NCBI GenBank assembly: GCA_018883545.1
Contig: JAHLEH010000005.1
Span: 1-64,000, forward strand
DNA: 64,000 nucleotides
From: Marixanthotalea marina
GTDB taxonomy: Bacteria > Bacteroidota > Bacteroidia > Flavobacteriales > Flavobacteriaceae
Reading direction: 5' to 3'
The notes under the pieces were generated by a model. It saw only the letters and a program-made list of their open reading frames with translations, was not told the DNA's origin and searched no databases. The translations under genes were made by a program, and so were the position numbers. This document shows positions 7,141 to 15,865 of the stretch, piece by piece; within the stretch, counting starts at the first letter, position 1, and every line of letters starts with the position of its first letter.

Positions 7141-8694
7141 ATGTCCGTATCAAGAACAGAATTAGAAGAGAGAAAAGCCGGAAAAGATTTATATAGTTAT
7201 CAAAAAGGAGCCATCAATAAAATTTTTAAAAGTTTTGAAGAGGCGCCAGACGATTATCATTTGCTCTATCAATTACCAACCGGAGGAGGAAAAACCGTTA
7301 TTTTCTCTGAAATAGTTAGACAGTATTTAAAACACCATAAGAAAAAGGTGTTGGTTATGACCCACCGTATTGAGCTTTGTAAACAAACGTCTAACATGTT
7401 AACAGAGTTTAATGTCATCAATAAGGTGGTTGATAGTAAAGCTGATTTAAGTGACCAAGGCGAATACAGCTGTTTTGTGGCGATGGTAGAAACCTTAAAT
7501 AATAGGCTGAATGATGATAAACTTGATATTTCGGATATTGGATTGGTTATTATAGATGAGGCTCACTATAACTCATTTACCAAACTTTTTAAGTTCTTTA
7601 GTCAGTGTTTTATTTTAGGAGTTACCGCAACGCCGTTAAGTTCTAATATAGACTTGCCAATGACCGACAATTATGATGAACTGATTGTTGGTGAGAGTAT
7701 AGAATCATTAATAAATAATGGTTTCTTGGCCCGTGCCGAAATGCATTCGTATAATGTAGGTTTAACATCTTTAGTAGTAGGTGCCAATGGTGATTATACG
7801 GTTAAATCTTCGGAAGACTTGTATACAGCTAACGATATGTTAACTAAGTTATTACAGGCTTATGAAGAACGTTCTAAAGGTAAAAAAACATTGATTTTCA
7901 ATAACGGTATCAACACCTCATTGCATGTGTACGATACCTTTAGGCGGGCTGGTTATCCTATTGCACATTTAGATAATACCAATACTAAAAAAGAACGCGC
8001 GCAAATTTTAAAGTGGTTCAAAAAAACACCCGATGCCATATTAACCTCGGTAAGTATTTTAACCACAGGGTTTGATGAACCAACCGTTGAAAGTATCATT
8101 TTAAACAGGGCAACCAAATCGTTAACGCTTTATTATCAAATGATTGGTAGGGGCTCGCGTGTACTGAAAAACAAAAGCACTTTTACTGTGGTCGATTTGG
8201 GTAATAATTTCCACAGGTTTGGTCCTTGGGGCGATAACCTAGATTGGCAACGTATCTTCAAATCTCCAAACTATTATTTGGATTCATTGTTGAGTGATGA
8301 GGATTTGGAAAGCAATTTTAGATATGAAATGCCAGATGAATTACGCGCTGAGTTTTCAAATTCCGAAGAGGTTTATTTTGATATCCAAAAGGCGTATGTA
8401 GACTCTATTCGTAGTGGCGAAACTACCAAAGTAGTTTTAGAACGTTCCATAGAACAACATGCTAAAATTTGTGTTGAAAACAGTGAAGATGTTTATGATG
8501 CTTTGGCTTTGGCAAAAAAACTGGGTGATGATATTGATTTCAGAATAAACCGCTACACGAAGTGTATTAGTAAAAGTACCTATAATTTTGTGGAATGGTT
8601 GAAAGGCGACTACAGAAAAAAGCTCAATGCGTATTTAAGAGCTAATTTTGATGACGTTTTTGAAGCCATTCATGGGTATCCGCCAGAAGACTAG
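7141..8694 (+). CDS. SF2 DEAD/DEAH-box helicase family protein
   Basis: 517 residues with Q-motif-like YSYQKGAI, Walker A LPTGGGKT (about 45-52), motif Ib VLVMTHRIELCKQ, motif II IIDEAH, motif III GVTATPL, and C-terminal RecA motifs TGFDEPTVE and QMIGRGSRV. These mark an ATP-dependent nucleic-acid translocase related to the UvrB/SSL2 restriction-type group. A ~120-residue C-terminal extension (after NNFHRFGPWGDN) has no recognised domain. A TATTTTTG element at 7113-7120 lies 20 bp before the start. No methylase, nuclease or other defence gene lies beside it, so a housekeeping role is more likely than phage defence. Confidence 0.88.
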   Translation: MSVSRTELEERKAGKDLYSYQKGAINKIFKSFEEAPDDYHLLYQLPTGGGKTVIFSEIVRQYLKHHKKKVLVMTHRIELCKQTSNMLTEFNVINKVVDSKADLSDQGEYSCFVAMVETLNNRLNDDKLDISDIGLVIIDEAHYNSFTKLFKFFSQCFILGVTATPLSSNIDLPMTDNYDELIVGESIESLINNGFLARAEMHSYNVGLTSLVVGANGDYTVKSSEDLYTANDMLTKLLQAYEERSKGKKTLIFNNGINTSLHVYDTFRRAGYPIAHLDNTNTKKERAQILKWFKKTPDAILTSVSILTTGFDEPTVESIILNRATKSLTLYYQMIGRGSRVLKNKSTFTVVDLGNNFHRFGPWGDNLDWQRIFKSPNYYLDSLLSDEDLESNFRYEMPDELRAEFSNSEEVYFDIQKAYVDSIRSGETTKVVLERSIEQHAKICVENSEDVYDALALAKKLGDDIDFRINRYTKCISKSTYNFVEWLKGDYRKKLNAYLRANFDDVFEAIHGYPPED

Positions 8695-8711
8695 ATCCAT
8701 TCCCACATTCT

Positions 8712-8745
8712 TTCGCATAAATTGCTTAAAATAAGCTTATCTTTG
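8712..8745 (+). promoter_or_regulatory. Candidate promoter giving a long 5' UTR before the cold-shock gene
   Basis: TATCTTTG at 8738-8745 matches TAnnTTTG, with TTCG at 8712-8715 at 22-bp spacing. A 7-bp inverted repeat (GCTTATC...GATAAGC) overlaps the start region. The start codon is at 8871, so the leader would be roughly 115-120 nt. Confidence 0.4.
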
Positions 8746-8870
8746 TGGCAGATAAGCATGTTTAAATATTTTCTATAATTTTTGCAAACACTTTCACGGT
8801 TAAATAATGTTATGAAAATTAAAGGCATTGCACTTTAAGCATTAATTTAAAACATTTTTTAACGTAAGCT

Positions 8871-9323
8871 ATGGCTAAATCACAAACAACATTCAACAAA
8901 ATAGAAAAAGAGAAAAAGCGCTTAAAAAAGAGGGAAGACAAACAAAAGAAAAAAGAGGCAAGAAAAGCTGAGGCTAAAGAAAACCCCAAAGGTATTCAAT
9001 TCGCATATGTAGATTATAACGGTAATTTAACCGATACCCCTCCAGACCCTTCAAAAAAAGTAAAAGTTGAAGTAGAAAATATAGAAATAGGAATTCCAAA
9101 AAAGGAAGACAGACCAGAAGAAGAACTTGCTCCTAAAGAAGGCAAAGTGTCTTTTTTCGATACCTCTAAAGGGTTTGGATTTATTATTGATAGCATTAAT
9201 CAGGAAAAGTATTTTGTACATGTAAGCGGTTTACTTGAACCTATAGCAGAAAGTGACAAAGTAACCTATGAATTGGAAAAAGGTTTGAAAGGCATGAACG
9301 CTGTTAGGGTAAAAAAGATTTAA
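8871..9323 (+). CDS. Cold-shock domain protein with basic N-terminal extension
   Basis: 150 residues. The first ~45 residues are a highly charged Lys/Glu/Arg helix (KKRLKKREDKQKKKEARKAE). The C-terminal ~65 residues are a cold-shock domain with RNP1 KGFGFI and RNP2 KYFVHVSGL, preceded by GKVSFFD. It should bind single-stranded RNA or DNA; the charged tail may bind ribosomes or RNA. The long leader upstream is reminiscent of thermo-responsive csp mRNAs, but that is inference. Confidence 0.9.
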   Translation: MAKSQTTFNKIEKEKKRLKKREDKQKKKEARKAEAKENPKGIQFAYVDYNGNLTDTPPDPSKKVKVEVENIEIGIPKKEDRPEEELAPKEGKVSFFDTSKGFGFIIDSINQEKYFVHVSGLLEPIAESDKVTYELEKGLKGMNAVRVKKI

Positions 9324-9362
9324 TAATTTTACAACTTCAAAAGTCAATTTTTTAGGGCACTT

Positions 9363-10133
9363 ATGAGTCTACATTCCTTAGAAGAAGATCAAGAATACAT
9401 AAACCTGCAAACAGAATTGGTTAGGTTGCAACAACACATAAAGCAAACCAACCAGCGTGTTATTATTTTGTTTGAAGGCAGGGATACCGCAGGCAAAGGC
9501 GGAGCTATTATGCGGTTTATCCGTTTTTTGAATCCGCGATTGTACAAAGTAGTAGCGCTTTCCAAACCTACTGAAAAAGAGTTAGGACAGTGGTATTTTC
9601 AACGTTATATTGAACATTTGCCAGGTCCTGGTGAGATGGTGCTTTTCGATCGAAGCTGGTATAATAGGGCAGTGGTAGAGCCTGTTATGGGATTTTGTAC
9701 AAAAAAACAATATAGCTTGTTTAACAAACAAGTAGTACAGTTGGAAAATATGTTGGTAAATGATGGCATCCATCTATTTAAGTTTTGGTTTTCTATAGAT
9801 GCTGAAGAACAGAAACGGCGTTTGGAAGATCGTGTTTATAATCCGCTTAAACAATGGAAATTAAGTAGTGTAGATGTAGAAGCACAGTCTAAGTGGGAAG
9901 AATTCACCAAGTATAAGGAAACCATGTTTAAAAAAACAGGCACTGTAAAATCACCATGGATTGTAATTAAGGGAAACGATCGTGATGTTGCCAGAAAAGA
10001 AGTTATTCGATATGTGGTGAACCGTTTTGAATACGATAAGAAAGGGGAGACAAAGGAGCGCTTAACCTTGGATGAATCTATAGTAACAGAAGTTTTTGAT
10101 GCACACAGTTTGCAGGAATGTTTGTCTAAATAG
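9363..10133 (+). CDS. Polyphosphate kinase 2 family protein
   Basis: 256 residues covering the PPK2 core: Walker A GRDTAGKGG (39-47), the DRSWYNRA Walker B/lid segment, EHLPGPGEMVLFDRSWYN and the conserved late KSPWIVIKGNDR. The family transfers phosphate between polyphosphate and nucleotides. Single-domain length fits the one-domain classes. It lies 39 bp after the cold-shock gene and 6 bp before a DMT transporter. Substrate preference (ADP, GDP or AMP) cannot be read safely. Confidence 0.92.
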   Translation: MSLHSLEEDQEYINLQTELVRLQQHIKQTNQRVIILFEGRDTAGKGGAIMRFIRFLNPRLYKVVALSKPTEKELGQWYFQRYIEHLPGPGEMVLFDRSWYNRAVVEPVMGFCTKKQYSLFNKQVVQLENMLVNDGIHLFKFWFSIDAEEQKRRLEDRVYNPLKQWKLSSVDVEAQSKWEEFTKYKETMFKKTGTVKSPWIVIKGNDRDVARKEVIRYVVNRFEYDKKGETKERLTLDESIVTEVFDAHSLQECLSK

Positions 10134-10139
10134 TATTTA

Positions 10140-11054
10140 ATGGCGAATCAAAAAAAAACAGTTCTCATTTTATTGGCCTTCTTTGCCATTTATGTCATTT
10201 GGGGCTCTACGTACTTGCTAAATAAAATAGCAGTTTCTGAATTACCACCTTTTAAATTGGCTTCGATACGTTTTATTGTTGCTGCTATTTTAATTTTTCT
10301 AATAGCTAAACTTTTAAAAGTTGATATTTCCATCACAAGACAACAGCTTAAAAACACAATCATAGCAGGTTTTTTGTTTTTAACATTGGGTAACGGTGTA
10401 GTTGTTTGGGCTTTGAAGTTTGTTGATAGTGGTTTTGCTGCTTTAGAAATTTCTGCACAACCTTTGGTTGTACTTCTTTTAATGTGGTTAATTCAAGGGA
10501 AGAAAATAAGTGCCATGTCTTATATAGGTGTTATTTTAGGCTTTATAGGTGTTTTTCTTCTTGTCAGTCAAAAGCAAATTATCAGTGAGGATAACCAACT
10601 GGTTGGTATGGTCATGATTTTTGGATGCATGCTCAGTTGGGCTTATGGTAGTTTATTCGTTGGAAAATCGGATTTGCCCTCCAACTATTTTGTAAATACA
10701 GGTTATCAAATGCTATCAGGCGGTATTATGTTGGCTGTTTTAAGTTTTTGTTTTGGCGAATCTTGGACGTCTCCAGCATCTTGGAGTACAGATGTATTAT
10801 GGGCTATGGTTCTTTTAATTGTGTTTGGAAGTGTTATTGCCTTTACTGCTTTTAACTTCCTGCTCAAAGAGGTATCTCCAGAAAAAGTAGCTACAAATAC
10901 GTATGTAAACCCTATTATAGCTCTATTTTTAGGTTGGTGGATTTTAAATGAAACCATTACACTTCAATCCATAATAGCTGCCATAGTATTGCTATCGGGG
11001 GTATATTTTATAAATACAAAACGCATGATAAAGCCAAGAGGAATTGGACGTTAA
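10140..11054 (+). CDS. EamA/DMT family transporter
   Basis: 304 residues, ten predicted TM helices in two EamA repeats (N-terminal ...FAIYVIWGSTYLLNKIAV, second half ...VFGSVIAFTAFNFLLKEVSPEKVAT). The inner-membrane drug/metabolite transporter fold exports or exchanges small metabolites; the substrate is unknown. It begins 6 bp after PPK2 and overlaps the next transporter gene. Confidence 0.9.
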   Translation: MANQKKTVLILLAFFAIYVIWGSTYLLNKIAVSELPPFKLASIRFIVAAILIFLIAKLLKVDISITRQQLKNTIIAGFLFLTLGNGVVVWALKFVDSGFAALEISAQPLVVLLLMWLIQGKKISAMSYIGVILGFIGVFLLVSQKQIISEDNQLVGMVMIFGCMLSWAYGSLFVGKSDLPSNYFVNTGYQMLSGGIMLAVLSFCFGESWTSPASWSTDVLWAMVLLIVFGSVIAFTAFNFLLKEVSPEKVATNTYVNPIIALFLGWWILNETITLQSIIAAIVLLSGVYFINTKRMIKPRGIGR

Positions 11055-11889
11055 AAAAGCAATACAATTCATGCTTATAAGCACCATTTCTTTTGCATGT
11101 ATGAACAGTGCTGTAAAATACTTGGTGAATGTGAGTGCCTACCAAATTGTGTTTTTTAGGTCTGTAGGCTCTTTGCTCATTACAATGGCCTATTTGCATC
11201 AAAAAAATATTCCTGCTTTTGGCTCCAATAAAAAGTTATTACTACTTAGAAGTTTGGTTGGTGTCACCTCCATGACCTTGTTTTTTATGGCAACCAAATA
11301 TATTCCTATTGGTTCTGCTGTCTCGCTACGTTATTTGGCTCCTATTTTTGCTGCCATCTTTTCTATTTTTCTTTTGAAGGATAAAGTTAAGCATTGGCAG
11401 TGGGTTTTCTTTTTCATTTCTTTTTCGGGTGTAATTATTTTAAAGGGTTTGGATTCGCAAATGAACAATTATGGTCTTTTTTTAGCAGTATTGTCAGCTG
11501 TTTTTAGTGGATTGGTTTATGTTGTAATTAGCAAAATAGGGAAGAGCGAGCATCCTGTGGTGGTGGTTAATTTTTTTATGTTTGTCTCTACAATAGTAGG
11601 AGGTTTATTGTCTATTGGCCATTGGAAAAAACCACAAGGATTGGAATGGTTGTTGTTATTTAGTCTTGGTGTTTTTGGTTTTTTCGGTCAGGTATTTATG
11701 ACGAAAGCGTTTCAAGTGGCGTCAACCAATCAAGTAGCGCCATTAAAATATTTGGAAGTTATTTTTACTGTCTTAATAGGGCTGTCTTTATTCGGAGAAA
11801 TCTATACACTTTGGAGCATTCTTGGTATGTGCATGATTATTTTAGGACTGCTTTTAAACGTTTGGTATAAGTCGAGCTATAAGGCTTAG
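11044..11889 (+). CDS. EamA/DMT family transporter
   Basis: 281 residues with two EamA repeats (FACMNSAVKYLVNVSAYQIVFFRS; second repeat ...FGQVFMTKAFQVASTNQVAPLKYLEV). The longer start is a TTG at 11044 (MDVKKAIQFMLIS), overlapping the previous stop by 11 bp. The first ATG is at 11071 and would remove part of TM1, so TTG is preferred. Two adjacent DMT paralogues may form a hetero-pair or simply be duplicates; they are quite divergent. Confidence 0.85.
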   Translation: MDVKKAIQFMLISTISFACMNSAVKYLVNVSAYQIVFFRSVGSLLITMAYLHQKNIPAFGSNKKLLLLRSLVGVTSMTLFFMATKYIPIGSAVSLRYLAPIFAAIFSIFLLKDKVKHWQWVFFFISFSGVIILKGLDSQMNNYGLFLAVLSAVFSGLVYVVISKIGKSEHPVVVVNFFMFVSTIVGGLLSIGHWKKPQGLEWLLLFSLGVFGFFGQVFMTKAFQVASTNQVAPLKYLEVIFTVLIGLSLFGEIYTLWSILGMCMIILGLLLNVWYKSSYKA

Positions 11890-11890
11890 C

Positions 11891-12619
11891 TTAGTTTATT
11901 TTTTCAATTCTAGAGTCAGCAGTTAAATGTTGGTATGTTATTACAGCATCACCTTTATAGCGTAACAAACAATCAGCAGAAGCATCAACATCAATAGTAT
12001 TTGTTACAGTTAAGAAAGCATCGCAATCTGCTACCATATTTAATTTTAAATCTTTAACATTTAGATTGTAAGATAAAAGTTTTGCATCAGCAGTTAAATC
12101 GGCATTTAGCTTATTTATGGATCCCTTCAAATCTGCATTGGCATCGGCCATAGCTTTTAAATTTAAAGTATTTGCAAATAGTTCTCCAGAAAAGGCACTA
12201 TCAGAAGAAATATTGATTTTTACATTATCCGCTATTAACGTATTTTCTAAGTAGATATTTGTATCTGCTATAGCACTAAATTCATTTATGGATTTAGTAG
12301 TAATATAAATGTTTAAGGTAGGCTGGCCTTTTATATTAATATTGTTTTTCAATTTTACTACCAAACTATTGTTGACTAATGAAGTCTCGATGAATTGATG
12401 TAAATTTTCGTTGGCTTCTATTTGAACGGATTCTTCTGTTTCAGAGAACGTAACATAAACTTTAAAACCTCCGGACACCTCAAGTCCTGTAAAGCCCGTA
12501 TAGTCTAAGTTGCTAAACGTAGTTACATCATTACCTCTTACATTTATACTATCTATGCTACAGGAAAACAAGGTTATTGCTAAAATAAATAGCGCGGTAT
12601 AAATTTTGTTTAATTTCAT
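11891..12619 (-). CDS. DUF2807 (head GIN domain) lipoprotein
   Basis: 242 residues. A lipoprotein signal peptide with lipobox LFSC precedes a right-handed beta-helix-like DUF2807 domain built of short repeats (FTGLEVSGGFKVYVTFSE, ISSDSAFSGELFANTLNLKAMADAN). Probably anchored on the outer membrane. It is the last gene of the ECF sigma operon and ends 1 bp from the convergent DMT stop. The family's molecular role is not known; some members are linked to envelope stress regulation. Confidence 0.85.
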   Translation of the reverse strand: MKLNKIYTALFILAITLFSCSIDSINVRGNDVTTFSNLDYTGFTGLEVSGGFKVYVTFSETEESVQIEANENLHQFIETSLVNNSLVVKLKNNINIKGQPTLNIYITTKSINEFSAIADTNIYLENTLIADNVKINISSDSAFSGELFANTLNLKAMADANADLKGSINKLNADLTADAKLLSYNLNVKDLKLNMVADCDAFLTVTNTIDVDASADCLLRYKGDAVITYQHLTADSRIEKIN

Positions 12620-12650
12620 TTGAATGATTTTTGATTGATGAAAGTTTTTA

Positions 12651-12788
12651 TTATTTGTTAGTTACAGGAACCCACTGAAAATTTATTGGGTACCATTCGC
12701 GCATCTTATTCTGTAAGTTGATTAAAACCACATTGCTCTCTGAGAAAACATATTGTGTGTTTATCACTTTTCTCTTTGTTGTATCCAT
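12651..12788 (-). CDS. Small hypothetical protein (45 residues) in the ECF sigma operon
   Basis: ATG at 12788 shares its A with the TAA stop of the upstream barrel gene (TAATG). The frame runs 45 codons to TAA at 12651, encoding MDTTKRKVINTQYVFSESNV and ending WVPVTNK. The exact stop/start overlap, same direction and 31-bp gap to the next gene argue that it is translated by coupling. No signal peptide or family is recognised. Confidence 0.6.
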   Translation of the reverse strand: MDTTKRKVINTQYVFSESNVVLINLQNKMREWYPINFQWVPVTNK

Positions 12789-13438
12789 TAATTAATTGTT
12801 TTTTGTTTGTAACGATTTCTTCCCATATTGAAAACACCCACTTTAATACCTAAACCAGCTGAAAATCCGTTAATATTTGAAAGACCATATTCAGGTTTAA
12901 AATTTATTCTACTGGAAAAGCGGTGTTTTACAGCTGCTTCCAATTGTATATATCTTGAAATATTAAATAAAAGACTTACTCCAGGCTCAAAAACAAAAAC
13001 AGGTTGCCAATCATCATCTTCTATAGTGTTTTCAAAATCCCTATCAATTAATCCAACGGCACCACCACCAATAAGCAATGGAAATGACAAATTCAATTTA
13101 GATTTACTAAATAATATTGGTTGTAAATGTAAACCGCCATATCCACCAAATAAATCTCTGTCATTGAAGTTAAGTCCTTGTCTGTTTAAGTCGGAGTAAA
13201 ATCCAACACCAACAAACCCTACCTCAAATTGTTGGTTTGCAACATAGGCTATTTGAAAGGTCATGGCGTAGGTGTCTGCTTTATCTATTTTACCGTAGTA
13301 TGTCCCTAAACCTAGGTAAACGCCATGAACTGTGTTTTTTCGGTCGTTAAACTCAATGTAATCATCGGATTCTTGAGCATTAACTAAATAAGTGCAGCAA
13401 AAAAAAGCTAAAAAGAAGTAAATTAAATTTTGATTCAT
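12788..13438 (-). CDS. Putative outer-membrane beta-barrel protein
   Basis: 216 residues from ATG 13438 (MNQNLIYFFLAFFCC, then VNAQES signal cleavage). An in-frame ATG at 13486 would put non-signal residues ahead of the signal peptide. The mature part has alternating amphipathic strands with Gly/aromatic pattern (GVYLGLGTYYGKI, LFGGYGGLHLQPILF, GFSAGLGIKVGVF), as in small porin-fold proteins. It is cotranscribed with the ECF sigma genes. Confidence 0.72.
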   Translation of the reverse strand: MNQNLIYFFLAFFCCTYLVNAQESDDYIEFNDRKNTVHGVYLGLGTYYGKIDKADTYAMTFQIAYVANQQFEVGFVGVGFYSDLNRQGLNFNDRDLFGGYGGLHLQPILFSKSKLNLSFPLLIGGGAVGLIDRDFENTIEDDDWQPVFVFEPGVSLLFNISRYIQLEAAVKHRFSSRINFKPEYGLSNINGFSAGLGIKVGVFNMGRNRYKQKTIN

Positions 13439-13519
13439 GATTTTTTGTTTATTAGAATAGACAACCCATTTGCAAATAGGTTGCATGTTGTAATTAAATT
13501 TTATAAAATATTTTAGGTG

Positions 13520-14611
13520 TTAATCTTTTAGGGTAATAATTCCCTTTTTTCCAGTAAAAGTAAAAATGCCAGATTTAGGTTTTCCGAAGGTCGCACTAAC
13601 CTTTCTAACTCTGTTGTTTTTGTCTATAACCTCGCTTTTTATATTCGAGAAGGATTTGGAGAGCCTTAATATTCCTTCTTCTAATGTAGCATCAAATTTA
13701 AAATTAAGTTGGTTTACGTTTATACTGATATCTGATGATTCTTGACCAATATTTAAGTAAGGATCTGGGCTATTGATTTTTAAAACCCTGAATTCTGTTA
13801 CTTTTAGCTGGAGGTTTACTTGTTTTTCAATGCTCTTTATTTCTATATTAGAAAAGTTAGCTTCACCATATAAGTTGTCAATATGATCTATTAAAATTTC
13901 ATCTTTACTTGATACTATGTCAAGATTAAAAATATTTTTTGCATTAATATAGCTGCCACTTGTTTTAAGGCGTATGTCTTTGGAATCCTCAAAATCAATA
14001 CTGCCATTTTTTAAAGATACGGTGCCATAAGTGATTGATTTTGCCCTTAGTTTTCCAAAACTCATACTAATATTTGCATTTGTGAGGTTTTTGCTAATCC
14101 ACATGTTGCCATGCTCAATAGTTGCTTTAAGTTTCCCTGTCCAGTTGTCAAGAATAACATCTCCAAAGGAATTAATAAGTTCAACTTCAGCATTAATTGG
14201 CAAATTGATAGTATAGTTTATTTCCACATTTCCTTTATCGAGATCAAAGGGGTTTATTTTGTTGAAGTATCTGGCAAAAAAACCTATATCTCTATCTGAA
14301 ATTTCAGAAACAACACTTATAAAATCTCCCGATTCTACAATATTTGAATTTATACGATCTAAAATATCTTTGGCTTTTTCTTTTTTATCATCGGTTACAC
14401 TAATATTTGCCACAATGGCAATATTGTTTTTTTCCCATCCATTTATGGTTATGGTGCCGTACTTATTCTCTAAATACAGTTCGCCATTATTGGTCATTTT
14501 AAAAGTTTTCTCAATTTTTTTTGTTAGAACTTCTTGTGAAAACACTGAAAAACAAATAAATAAAAGAAAAAATGGTATTGCTCTTTTATAGTATGTATGT
14601 TTCTTTGTCAT
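13520..14611 (-). CDS. Secreted DUF4097-like beta-helix protein
   Basis: 363 residues. A signal peptide (RAIPFFLLFICFSVFSQ) is followed by a long chain of short beta repeats (LYLENKYGTITINGWEKNNI, INSFGDVILDNWTG, MSFGKLRAKSITYGTVSL). This is the DUF4097/adhesin-like pattern related to DUF2807. It overlaps the upstream anti-sigma gene by 26 bp, indicating tight coupling. Expected to be periplasmic or surface-associated; function unknown. Confidence 0.75.
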   Translation of the reverse strand: MTKKHTYYKRAIPFFLLFICFSVFSQEVLTKKIEKTFKMTNNGELYLENKYGTITINGWEKNNIAIVANISVTDDKKEKAKDILDRINSNIVESGDFISVVSEISDRDIGFFARYFNKINPFDLDKGNVEINYTINLPINAEVELINSFGDVILDNWTGKLKATIEHGNMWISKNLTNANISMSFGKLRAKSITYGTVSLKNGSIDFEDSKDIRLKTSGSYINAKNIFNLDIVSSKDEILIDHIDNLYGEANFSNIEIKSIEKQVNLQLKVTEFRVLKINSPDPYLNIGQESSDISINVNQLNFKFDATLEEGILRLSKSFSNIKSEVIDKNNRVRKVSATFGKPKSGIFTFTGKKGIITLKD

Positions 14612-15128
14612 TAGAAATGTTTTTTTCAGAACTATTAATTTGTTTTAATAAATTCTCTATTAATTCAATACGTTTTTTGTAATTAGCTACTATTGCTTCT
14701 AAAACAATTTCTGAGTCTAACCCCCTTAGCAGCTCTTTTTTTAATGCTTCATATTCAACATCTAAATCATCCATAAAGGATAGAAACTCTTCTTTTTGTT
14801 CCGTTGTTAGGGATGAGTTCTTGTTAAGTAATTTTACATTGTAACTTAATAAGCCTTTGTAATGCATGTCTATATCTATTAGCTCTTGGGCAACTTCACT
14901 TTTTTCAGTATTACTGGTTGTGATATTGGCAATAAAAAATAAACCCAAGCCAATTAAAAAAACTGCAGCTACTTTAAGAAACGGATAATTAATTAGCCTA
15001 ATAACTTTAGGTTTAGGTTGTGGTTTATCTAACCTAGCTTCAATGTTCTTCCAAATTTTACTTTTGTCAGCTTCATGGAAGTCAAATAAGGCTTTGTTTT
15101 CTCTTATATGTTTTTCGAAATCATCCAT
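14586..15128 (-). CDS. Putative anti-sigma factor (single-pass membrane protein)
   Basis: 180 residues: a charged cytosolic N-terminus (MDDFEKHIRENKALFDFHEAD), one TM segment at about 50-68 (FLKVAAVFLIGLGLFFIAN) and a helical periplasmic part. Its ATG overlaps the stop of the ECF sigma gene as TAATG, the classic sigma/anti-sigma arrangement. No zinc HxxxCxxC motif is visible, so assignment rests on topology and position. Confidence 0.65.
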   Translation of the reverse strand: MDDFEKHIRENKALFDFHEADKSKIWKNIEARLDKPQPKPKVIRLINYPFLKVAAVFLIGLGLFFIANITTSNTEKSEVAQELIDIDMHYKGLLSYNVKLLNKNSSLTTEQKEEFLSFMDDLDVEYEALKKELLRGLDSEIVLEAIVANYKKRIELIENLLKQINSSEKNISNDKETYIL

Positions 15129-15667
15129 TATAGTCTGTTTATTATTTCTATTAATTTTTTCTTCGCTCTGTGATACTGTGATTTTGATGTAGATGCTGTT
15201 ATACCTAATACTTCACCAATTTCAACATGATCATAGCCTTCAATTAAATAAAGATTAATTATTTGTTGATAGCCAGCTGGCAGCAATTCTATTCCCTTTG
15301 AAACTTTTTTAATATCCATTTTAGGACTATTTTCAATGGTTTCTTCCTTTAAGTGGTATATTTCATTATTTAAGGGTACTATTTGTATTTTTCTTTTTTT
15401 TAAGTGATTAATACTTTTATTGATAACAATTTTTTTCAACCAAGAACCAAAAGTGCTTTCATATCTAAAAGAAGAGAGCTTACCAAAAGCTTCTATAAAA
15501 CAATCTTGTATAATATCTTCTGCATCTTCATCAATTTTCACTATACGTTTACATACATTGTACATGGCATCTATATAAAGCATATACAACTTGTGTTGGG
15601 CAATTCTGTCACCTAACTTGCATTTTTCAACAAGTTCTTTATGTGTATTTAATATATTTTGGTCCAA
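15128..15667 (-). CDS. ECF-type RNA polymerase sigma factor
   Basis: 179 residues with sigma region 2 (DAEDIIQDCFIEAFGKLSSF, including the DxxQD-type polymerase contact) and region 4 (LPAGYQQIINLYLIEGYDHVEIGEVLGIT followed by SKSQYHRAKKKL). Typical ECF length. First gene of a six-gene minus-strand operon running to 11891; likely autoregulated and controlled by the adjoining membrane protein. Confidence 0.93.
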   Translation of the reverse strand: MDQNILNTHKELVEKCKLGDRIAQHKLYMLYIDAMYNVCKRIVKIDEDAEDIIQDCFIEAFGKLSSFRYESTFGSWLKKIVINKSINHLKKRKIQIVPLNNEIYHLKEETIENSPKMDIKKVSKGIELLPAGYQQIINLYLIEGYDHVEIGEVLGITASTSKSQYHRAKKKLIEIINRL

Positions 15668-15811
15668 TTAAAACGTTTGGATTTTAGCTGCTCTAAAATT
15701 AATTTTATTTTTTCAGCTCATTAGTTATAGACAAGTAAAAAACTAAAGGGTTGCAAGAATGTAAAAATTAATTTAAGAAAGTTAAAAGCATACCATATTA
15801 AAATAATAATG

Positions 15812-15843
15812 TTTGTTCTTTGAAATGGCTATTTGTATTTTTG
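15812..15843 (+). promoter_or_regulatory. Strong Bacteroidota-type promoter for the GT9 gene
   Basis: TTTG at 15812-15815, a 20-bp spacer and TATTTTTG at 15836-15843 match the TTTG/TAnnTTTG consensus; the start codon follows 22 bp later. Confidence 0.7.
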
Positions 15844-15865
15844 CTCGCCTTTTAATTAACTGTAA

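Noticed and set aside
7141-8694. Helicase considered as part of a phage-defence island
   Set aside because: No nuclease, methylase, or other defence gene nearby; flanked by ordinary housekeeping-type genes.
12828-13199. 123-residue plus-strand ORF opposite the outer-membrane barrel gene
   Set aside because: Shadow frame; the minus-strand frame has a signal peptide and beta-barrel pattern and fits the operon.
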